Positions 58,373 through 64,000 of a DNA stretch of 64,000 bases are shown one piece after another; position 1 is the first letter of the stretch; every line of letters starts with the position of its first letter. The translations under genes were made by a program, and so were the position numbers. The notes under the pieces are model-generated. The model saw only the letters and a program-made list of their open reading frames with translations. It searched no databases and was not told where the DNA came from. Source of the DNA: Pseudomonas pohangensis (lineage in GTDB: Bacteria; Pseudomonadota; Gammaproteobacteria; Pseudomonadales; Pseudomonadaceae); assembly GCF_900105995.1 (NCBI RefSeq), contig NZ_LT629785.1:372001-436000 (forward strand), given 5' to 3'.

Positions 58373-59034
58373 TGGTCCTGCAGCGATATCCGCAGATGTT
58401 TCAGGTAGTACGCCGGGCGTTTTTCCTGGTCGTGCTGTCCATGTTGTCCGTTTCAGCCATGGCTGCACCTACGGCGGCCGAGGTGGTCAAGCAGACCACC
58501 GACGAGCTGTTGGCGGACCTGAAAGCCAACAAGGAGCTGTACAAGACGGATCCGTCCTCTTTCTATGCGGCGCTGGATCGTATTCTCGGTCCGGTAGTCG
58601 ATCTTGAGGGTATCTCCAAGGGCGTGATGACCGTGAAATTTTCGCGCAAGGCATCTCCCGAGCAAATGCAGCGCTTCGAACAGAACTTCAAGACCAGTCT
58701 GATGCGCTTCTATGGCAATGCCCTGCTGGAGTATGACAATCAGGAGATTATCATTGTGCCGGGCACCGGCAGGCAGGAGCCTGGTCGTGAGTCGGTGAAT
58801 ATGGAAGTCAAGGACAGCAAAGGCACGGTTTATCCGCTGTCCTACACCATGGTTGATCTGGACGGCAACTGGCGGATGCGCAACGTCATTATCAATGGCA
58901 TCAACATCGGTAAATTGTTTCGGGATCAGTTTGCCCAGTCGATGCGTGAGCATGGCAATGATCTGAACCAGGTGATCGATACCTGGGCGGAAACGGTGTC
59001 CAAGGCCAAACAGTCAACCAAGGAACCGGCGTGA
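58372..59034 (+). CDS. mlaC: Periplasmic phospholipid shuttle MlaC
   Basis: A 220-aa protein with a signal peptide (VVRRAFFLVVLSMLSVSAMA, cleaved before APT) and a Tol-Tol-Ttg2 domain: VVKQTTDELLADLKANKELY, KFSRKASPEQMQRFEQNFKT and YPLSYTMVDLDGNWRMRNVI. It carries phospholipid between the MlaD ring and the outer-membrane MlaA. ATG 58372 overlaps the mlaD stop (TGATG). The length is usual. Confidence 0.96.
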   Translation: MVLQRYPQMFQVVRRAFFLVVLSMLSVSAMAAPTAAEVVKQTTDELLADLKANKELYKTDPSSFYAALDRILGPVVDLEGISKGVMTVKFSRKASPEQMQRFEQNFKTSLMRFYGNALLEYDNQEIIIVPGTGRQEPGRESVNMEVKDSKGTVYPLSYTMVDLDGNWRMRNVIINGINIGKLFRDQFAQSMREHGNDLNQVIDTWAETVSKAKQSTKEPA

Positions 59035-59339
59035 GTATTGCCGAAATCGCCGAGGTCGGCTCCGGGAAGCTGCGGCTTTCGGGGGTTCTCGATTTTCGCT
59101 CCGGGCCGCAGTTGCGGGTGACCGGAAAGAAACTGATTGGTGAAAGTCAGGCCCAGGAACTGCTGCTTGACTGCAGTGCGGTGGAAAAGTCCAGCAGCGT
59201 TGGCGTTGCCTTGCTGCTTGCCTTCATGCGCGATGCCGCTGCCGCCGGGAAAACCCTGAGCATGAGCGGGCTACCTTCAGACATGCGACAGATTGCCCAG
59301 GTGTCGGGGCTGGAGGAGTTGCTGCCACTACAGGCTTGA
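59031..59339 (+). CDS. mlaB: STAS domain protein MlaB
   Basis: A 102-aa cytosolic STAS protein that binds MlaF and stabilises the Mla transporter. The STAS core is LLLDCSAVEKSSSVGVALLL, where the Ser/Thr region contacts MlaF, and the end is MRQIAQVSGLEELLPL. The start is GTG 59031, overlapping the mlaC stop (GTGA). It is the last gene of the operon, followed by a short terminator. Confidence 0.94.
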   Translation: MSIAEIAEVGSGKLRLSGVLDFRSGPQLRVTGKKLIGESQAQELLLDCSAVEKSSSVGVALLLAFMRDAAAAGKTLSMSGLPSDMRQIAQVSGLEELLPLQA

Positions 59340-59346
59340 GCATATT

Positions 59347-59367
59347 CGCCGGTCTGGGCGGTTTTTT
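59347..59367 (+). terminator. Probable terminator of the mla operon
   Basis: A short stem CGCC/GGCG (59347-59350 with 59357-59360) is followed by GTTTTTT, 7 bases after the mlaB stop. The T run is good but the stem is short. Confidence 0.5.
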
Positions 59368-59519
59368 GTATGATGGCAGCCCTGCTGGCCTCGGCCATGT
59401 TTTGAATTTTCAGACTTCAGCGCGATGTTTTTGCTTTGTGCGCCTGTCAATGGCCGATTCAACCAGCCAGCGATAGCACAATTCAGACGTCCCGGTTGAG
59501 GCGCTAAACGAGGTTGAGC

Positions 59520-59759
59520 ATGCAGGCGCATGAAGTAAAGGTTCATCTCCAGGAAAAGTTGCCGGGTGTCCAGGTTGAAGTGGAAGGCGAGGGTTGCAAC
59601 TTTCAGCTCAACCTGATCGACGATACGTTGGCCGGTCTGAGCCCGGTTAAGCGGCAGCAGCTGATTTATGCACACCTGAACGCCTGGATTGCTGATGGCA
59701 GCATCCATGCAGTCACCATGAAATTCTTCAGTCGCGCCGCTTGGGCTGAGCGCGGCTGA
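59520..59759 (+). CDS. ibaG: BolA family protein IbaG (YrbA)
   Basis: A 79-aa BolA-like protein. It starts at ATG 59520 (MQAHEVKVHLQEKLPGVQVE), with CGAGG upstream, and has the helix-turn-helix-like class II KH fold with LAGLSPVKRQQLIYAHLNAW and the conserved IHAVTMKFFS. IbaG works with monothiol glutaredoxin on iron-sulfur traffic and acid response in related bacteria. It lies just before murA, the order found across gammaproteobacteria. Confidence 0.93.
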   Translation: MQAHEVKVHLQEKLPGVQVEVEGEGCNFQLNLIDDTLAGLSPVKRQQLIYAHLNAWIADGSIHAVTMKFFSRAAWAERG

Positions 59760-59785
59760 GCCCACTGGCAGCGAGAAACCATTCC

Positions 59786-61051
59786 ATGGATAAACTGATT
59801 ATTACCGGCGGCGTTCCCCTTAAAGGTGAAATTCGCATTTCCGGTGCAAAGAATGCCGCATTGCCTATTCTGGCTGCCACGTTGCTGGTTGATCGACCGG
59901 TTACGGTCTGTAACCTGCCGCACCTGCATGACATCACCACCATGATCGAGCTGTTCGGGCGCATGGGCGTTGAGCCGGTGATTGACGAAAAACTGAGTGT
60001 CGAAGTGGATGCCAGCACCATCAAGACGCTGGTTGCGCCCTATGATCTGGTCAAGACCATGCGTGCATCGATACTGGTGCTGGGTCCTCTGGTAGCACGT
60101 TTCGGTGAGGCGGAAGTGGCGCTGCCCGGCGGTTGCGCCATTGGCTCGCGGCCGGTTGACCTGCATATTCGCGGCCTGGAGGCGATGGGCGCGGAAATTA
60201 CTGTCGAAGAGGGCTACATCAAGGCCAGGGCACCTGAGGGTGGTTTGCGTGGTGCGCATTTCTTCTTTGACGTGATCAGCGTTACCGGCACCGAGAACAT
60301 CATGATGGCCGCTGCGCTGGCCAAAGGACGCTCGGTACTGGAAAACGCCGCGCGTGAACCGGAAGTGGTCGACCTGGCCAACTTCATCAATTCCATGGGT
60401 GGCAAGGTTAGCGGTGCCGGTACCGACACCATCGTGATTGACGGGGTTGAGCGGCTGGGTGGCGGGCGCTACAGCGTGATGCCTGACCGTATTGAAACGG
60501 GTACCTATCTGGTTGCCGCTGCCGCCACGGGCGGGCATGTAAAGCTCAAGGATACCGATCCGGCGATTCTTGAAGCGGTGCTGTCCAAGCTGCAGGAAGC
60601 CGGCGCTGAAATTACCACCGGCAAGGACTGGATCGAGCTGGATATGAAGGGCAAGCGGCCGAAAGCGGTAAACCTGCGTACTGCGCCCTATCCGGCTTTT
60701 CCAACGGATATGCAGGCACAGTTCGTCGCACTCAATGCGATTGCCGAGGGCACCGGCACGGTTATCGAAACCGTCTTCGAAAACCGCTTCATGCACGTAT
60801 ATGAAATGAACCGCATGGGCTCGCAGATTCTCGTTGAGGGCAATACCGCAGTGGTAACCGGTGTGCCTCGCCTGAAGGCTGCGCCGGTGATGGCGACCGA
60901 TCTGCGCGCTTCGGCAAGTCTGGTTATTGCCGGGCTGGTGGCGGATGGCGATACCCTGATCGACCGCATCTATCACATTGATCGCGGTTACGAGTGCATC
61001 GAGGAAAAACTGCAATTGCTGGGCGCCAGGATTCGTCGCGTACCGGGTTAG
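59786..61051 (+). CDS. murA: UDP-N-acetylglucosamine 1-carboxyvinyltransferase
   Basis: A 421-aa enzyme that adds enolpyruvate from PEP to UDP-GlcNAc, the first committed step of murein synthesis. The active-site cysteine, which fosfomycin alkylates, is in LPGGCAIGSRPVDLHI (about residue 117). Other motifs are the N-terminal KNAALPILAATLL and the C-terminal DLRASASLVIAGLVADG. The two-domain EPSP synthase fold and the length are normal. It is 26 bases after ibaG. Confidence 0.98.
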   Translation: MDKLIITGGVPLKGEIRISGAKNAALPILAATLLVDRPVTVCNLPHLHDITTMIELFGRMGVEPVIDEKLSVEVDASTIKTLVAPYDLVKTMRASILVLGPLVARFGEAEVALPGGCAIGSRPVDLHIRGLEAMGAEITVEEGYIKARAPEGGLRGAHFFFDVISVTGTENIMMAAALAKGRSVLENAAREPEVVDLANFINSMGGKVSGAGTDTIVIDGVERLGGGRYSVMPDRIETGTYLVAAAATGGHVKLKDTDPAILEAVLSKLQEAGAEITTGKDWIELDMKGKRPKAVNLRTAPYPAFPTDMQAQFVALNAIAEGTGTVIETVFENRFMHVYEMNRMGSQILVEGNTAVVTGVPRLKAAPVMATDLRASASLVIAGLVADGDTLIDRIYHIDRGYECIEEKLQLLGARIRRVPG

Positions 61052-61080
61052 GTCGTCATTACTGCTGACCAGGCAGTGCA

Positions 61081-61105
61081 ACCAGCCCGCAGGGGCTGGC
61101 TCCCG
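61081..61105. repeat. REP-like hairpin between murA and hisG
   Basis: A 7-bp stem CCAGCCC/GGGCTGG (61082-61088 with 61093-61099) is followed by CTCCCG. The reverse complement reads CGGGAGCCAGCCCCTGC, a form common among pseudomonad REPs. It is single, with no inverted partner close by. Confidence 0.5.
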
Positions 61106-61122
61106 TTAAAGGATATTTTTCA

Positions 61123-61755
61123 ATGCTGACCATTGCCTTGTCCAAAGGCCGGATTCTGGATGACACCCTGCCACTATTGGCAGCTGCGGGCATTGTGCCG
61201 ACCGAAAATCCGGACAAAAGCCGCAAGCTGATCATCCCCACCACGCTGGACGATGTGCGTCTGCTGATAGTCCGGGCCACCGATGTGCCGACCTATGTAG
61301 AGCATGGAGCGGCAGATCTGGGTGTGGCTGGCAAGGATGTGCTGATGGAGTACGGCGCGCAGGGCATTTACGAACCGCTGGATCTGCAGATTGCCCGCTG
61401 CAAGCTGATGACCGCCGGTGCTGTGGGTGCATCCGCACCGCGCGGACGCCTGCGCGTGGCCACCAAGTTCGTCAATATCGCCAAACGCTACTATGCCGAG
61501 CAAGGGCGTCAGGTCGATATCATCAAGCTGTACGGCTCGATGGAGCTGGCGCCACTGGTAGGCCTGGCGGACAAGATCATCGATGTGGTCGACACCGGTA
61601 ATACCTTGCGTGCCAATGGCCTGGAGCCGCAGGAATTGATTGCTGAAATCAGCTCCCGGCTGATCGTCAATAAAGCCTCGATGAAAATCCAGCATGGGCG
61701 TATCCAGTCGCTGATCGATACCTTGCGCGAGGCAGTCGAGGCGCATCAGCGCTGA
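61123..61755 (+). CDS. hisG: ATP phosphoribosyltransferase, short form
   Basis: A 210-aa enzyme that starts histidine synthesis by joining ATP and PRPP. It begins LTIALSKGRILDDTLPLL and has the PRPP loop IDVVDTGNTLRANGL. The C-terminal regulatory domain is missing, as in all short-form HisG proteins, so it needs the HisZ subunit, which is not in this window. The family length for this form is about 210 aa. It is followed by hisD after 122 bases. Confidence 0.97.
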   Translation: MLTIALSKGRILDDTLPLLAAAGIVPTENPDKSRKLIIPTTLDDVRLLIVRATDVPTYVEHGAADLGVAGKDVLMEYGAQGIYEPLDLQIARCKLMTAGAVGASAPRGRLRVATKFVNIAKRYYAEQGRQVDIIKLYGSMELAPLVGLADKIIDVVDTGNTLRANGLEPQELIAEISSRLIVNKASMKIQHGRIQSLIDTLREAVEAHQR

Positions 61756-61877
61756 TTCCCTCACGCGATGATCCTGATCGCGCCAGCCTATCCGTGTCAT
61801 AGCCAGATTCTCAGGTAGCTGCACGGCAGGCTTGTTACCCTGACAGCGCCTGAGAAGTGTTAACTACGAGAATTGCC

Positions 61878-63188
61878 ATGACAGCACCGAACACTATCCG
61901 CCGACTGAACGCCGCCAGCCCGAACTTTGGCGAGCAACTGGACCATCTGCTGAGCTGGGAAAGTGTCTCGGATGACGGGGTCAACCAGCGGGTGCTGGAG
62001 ATCATTGCCGATGTGCGTACCCGTGGTGATGCCGCGCTGGTGGAGTTGACGCAGCGCTTCGATGCTTTGCAAGTGACCAGCATGGCCGAGCTGATTCTGC
62101 CGCGCGAACGTCTGCAGCTGGCCCTGACGCGTATCACGCCCGAGCAGCGCAAGGCGCTGGAAACGGCCGCCGCACGCGTGCGCAGTTATCACGAAAAGCA
62201 GAAACAGGATTCCTGGTGTTATACCGAGGCGGATGGCACCCGGCTGGGCCAGCAGGTCACTCCGCTGGATCGGGCCGGCTTGTATGTTCCGGGTGGCAAG
62301 GCTACCTATCCCTCTTCGGTGCTGATGAACGCCATTCCGGCCAAGGTTGCAGGAGTTGCCGAGGTAGTGATGGTGGTGCCGACCCCGCGTGGCGAAATCA
62401 ACGAAATGGTGCTGGCGGCCGCCTGCATTGCCGGTGTCGATCGCGTCTTCACCATCGGTGGGGCGCAGGCCGTGGCCGCCCTGGCCTATGGCACCGAAAG
62501 CGTGCCGCCGGTGGACAAGATAGTCGGCCCGGGCAACATCTACGTGGCCACGGCCAAGCGCCATGTGTTCGGCAAGGTCGGCATCGACATGATCGCCGGG
62601 CCATCGGAGATTCTGGTGGTCTGTGATGGCCAGACCGATCCGGACTGGATCGCCATGGACCTGTTTTCCCAGGCCGAGCACGATGAGGACGCCCAGTCGA
62701 TTCTGCTCAGTCCGGACGCGGCTTTTCTGGATGCAGTAGCTGCCAGTATCGACAAGCTGCTGCCAGGCATGGAGCGTGAACCGATTATCCGTACTTCGCT
62801 GGCGGCGCGTGGTGCCCTGATCCAGGTTAGCGATATGAATCAGGCGATCGAAGTGGCCAACCGCATCGCACCGGAACACCTGGAACTGTCGGTGGAAAAC
62901 CCGGAGCAATGGCTGCCACAGATTCGGCATGCCGGGGCCATTTTCATGGGTCGCTACACGGCAGAGGCGTTGGGCGATTACTGCGCCGGGCCGAATCACG
63001 TGTTGCCGACTTCGGGCACGGCGCGCTTTTCCTCGCCGCTGGGGGTCTATGACTTCCAGAAGCGTTCGTCGATCATCCATTGTTCTGCGCAGGGCGCTTC
63101 GGTGCTGGGCAAAACCGCGTCGGTACTGGCCCGGGGCGAGTCACTGACTGCCCATGCGCGCAGTGCCGAATACCGCATCAAGAACTGA
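61878..63188 (+). CDS. hisD: Histidinol dehydrogenase
   Basis: A 436-aa zinc enzyme that oxidises histidinol to histidine in two NAD-dependent steps. The start at ATG 61878 (MTAPNTIRRLNAASPNF) has ACGAG upstream, and a GTG at 61857 would add seven residues. Motifs are VPGGKATYPSSVLMNAIPA, IGGAQAVAALAYGT, PGNIYVATAKRHVFG, DMIAGPSEILVV, the zinc region LFSQAEHDEDAQS and the active-site stretch APEHLELS with GDYCAGPNHVLPT. The length is normal. Confidence 0.97.
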   Translation: MTAPNTIRRLNAASPNFGEQLDHLLSWESVSDDGVNQRVLEIIADVRTRGDAALVELTQRFDALQVTSMAELILPRERLQLALTRITPEQRKALETAAARVRSYHEKQKQDSWCYTEADGTRLGQQVTPLDRAGLYVPGGKATYPSSVLMNAIPAKVAGVAEVVMVVPTPRGEINEMVLAAACIAGVDRVFTIGGAQAVAALAYGTESVPPVDKIVGPGNIYVATAKRHVFGKVGIDMIAGPSEILVVCDGQTDPDWIAMDLFSQAEHDEDAQSILLSPDAAFLDAVAASIDKLLPGMEREPIIRTSLAARGALIQVSDMNQAIEVANRIAPEHLELSVENPEQWLPQIRHAGAIFMGRYTAEALGDYCAGPNHVLPTSGTARFSSPLGVYDFQKRSSIIHCSAQGASVLGKTASVLARGESLTAHARSAEYRIKN

Positions 63189-63255
63189 TGGCTGTCTGGC
63201 AGGGCGGCAAGCACGTCCTCTGTGATATCGAACGAACCCAAGGAGTGAAGGGCAG

Positions 63256-64000
63256 ATGAGCAAATTCTGGAGCCCCTTCGTAAACAACCTGGTGCCCTAC
63301 GTGCCGGGCGAGCAGCCCAAGCTGAGCAAGCTGGTCAAGCTCAATACCAACGAGAATCCCTACGGCCCTTCGCCCAAGGCGCTGGCGGCGATGCAGGCAC
63401 AATTGAGTGATGATCTGCGTCTCTACCCCGACCCTAATGGCGAACGCCTGAAACAGGCAGTTGCCGACTATTACAAGGTGCAGCCGGCGCAGGTGTTTGT
63501 CGGCAACGGCTCCGACGAGGTGCTGGCGCATGCTTTTCATGCCCTGTTCCAGCACGGCCGTCCATTGCTGTTTCCGGACATCAGTTACAGCTTTTATCCG
63601 GTGTATTGCGGCCTGTATGACATTCCGTTCGAGGCGGTGGCGCTGGATGAGCAGTACCGGATTCGTGTGGCGGATTACGCGCGGCCCAATGGCGGTATCG
63701 TTTTCCCCAATCCCAATGCCCCGACCGGCTGCCTGCTGGCAACGGAAGCTATCGAGCAATTGCTGCAGGCCAATCCCGACAGCGTAGTGCTGGTGGATGA
63801 AGCCTATATCGATTTTGGTGGTGTCAGCGCCATTGCCCTGGTCGAGCGGTATCCGAACCTGCTGGTTACCCAGACCCTGTCCAAGTCGCGTTCGCTGGCC
63901 GGTTTGCGGGTTGGCTTTGCAGTCGGCCATGTCGATCTGATCGAGGCGCTGGAACGGATCAAGAACAGCTTCAACTCCTATCCGTTGGACCGCATCGCCA
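63256..64000 (+). CDS. hisC: Histidinol-phosphate aminotransferase, N-terminal part (3' end outside window)
   Basis: An open frame of 248 codons from the ATG at 63256, with GAAGGG upstream, running to the window edge. It begins MSKFWSPFVNNLVPYVPGEQ and has KLNTNENPYGPSPKAL, GNGSDEVLAHAF, PNPNAPTGCLL, DEAYIDFGG and TLSKSRSLAGLRVGFA. The Lys in TLSKSRSLAG is the PLP-binding residue of fold type I. It transfers the amino group to imidazole acetol phosphate. The gene continues the hisG-hisD run, 67 bases after hisD. Confidence 0.95.
   Translation, partial: MSKFWSPFVNNLVPYVPGEQPKLSKLVKLNTNENPYGPSPKALAAMQAQLSDDLRLYPDPNGERLKQAVADYYKVQPAQVFVGNGSDEVLAHAFHALFQHGRPLLFPDISYSFYPVYCGLYDIPFEAVALDEQYRIRVADYARPNGGIVFPNPNAPTGCLLATEAIEQLLQANPDSVVLVDEAYIDFGGVSAIALVERYPNLLVTQTLSKSRSLAGLRVGFAVGHVDLIEALERIKNSFNSYPLDRIA

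Noticed and set aside
59666..61081. 471-codon open frame antisense to murA
   Set aside because: Entirely explained by murA and ibaG codons; no family resemblance.
61763..61781. Palindrome CGCGATGATCCTGATCGCG after hisG considered as a terminator
   Set aside because: No T run follows and the loop/stem is imperfect; too weak to call.

Overview
The window is about 64 kb of a gammaproteobacterial chromosome from the Pseudomonadaceae. Three things point there: moderately high GC, the REP/RAYT type, and a gene order that from memory follows the P. aeruginosa clpB-pilBCD-nadC-ampDE-speC ... mreBCD-rng-rpoN-mla-murA-his backbone. Several genes normally found between these blocks are absent, so a compact-genome relative such as Halopseudomonas is possible, but the genus is inference. 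Nearly everything is vertically conserved core genome. I found no CRISPR array, prophage or IS element apart from one REP-associated transposase unit.

Layout. 1-4.3 kb: 3' end of clpB, then a PilZ gene and a large DUF1631 gene on the minus strand. 4.4-4.7 kb: tRNA-Asn, tRNA-Pro and tRNA-Lys behind one strong promoter. 4.8-6.7 kb: small membrane and secreted proteins of unknown role. 6.7-14.1 kb: yacG-coaE-pilD-pilC-pilB, then a variable pilin island in which two very short pilin genes flank an AT-rich pilin oligosaccharyltransferase gene. Each pilin gene has a sigma-54 promoter, and rpoN itself lies at 51-52.6 kb. 14.3-21 kb: nadC, a second DUF1631 gene, ampD-ampE, a fructokinase-type ROK kinase and a TatD nuclease. 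20.9-21.6 kb: a RAYT transposase enclosed by two inverted REP pairs. 21.6-28.1 kb: prfC, speC with a long leader that can fold, the 5-oxoprolinase operon pxpABC, and a lipoprotein.

28.2-36 kb: a SIMPL protein, the redox two-component pair roxSR, a PcaC-like protein, a Ca/Na exchanger and gatCAB. 36.1-47 kb: the cell-shape operon mreBCD, then maf, rng, yhdP, a nitrilase-family gene and tldD, all in one direction. 47-56 kb: yjgA and pmbA, then a minus-strand block of nitrogen-PTS genes (ptsO, rapZ, ptsN), hpf, rpoN, the LPS export genes lptB-lptA-lptC, and kdsC-kdsD. 56.3-64 kb: the mlaFEDCB lipid-transport operon, ibaG, murA, hisG, hisD and the start of hisC.

Together the genes cover envelope building (murein, LPS, lipid asymmetry, shape), murein recycling, type IV pili, translation quality and nitrogen-linked regulation. 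The parts most worth a second look are the pilin island, the REP/RAYT unit whose stop codon comes from the REP itself, the folded speC leader, the uncertain mreC start and the two DUF1631 paralogs.
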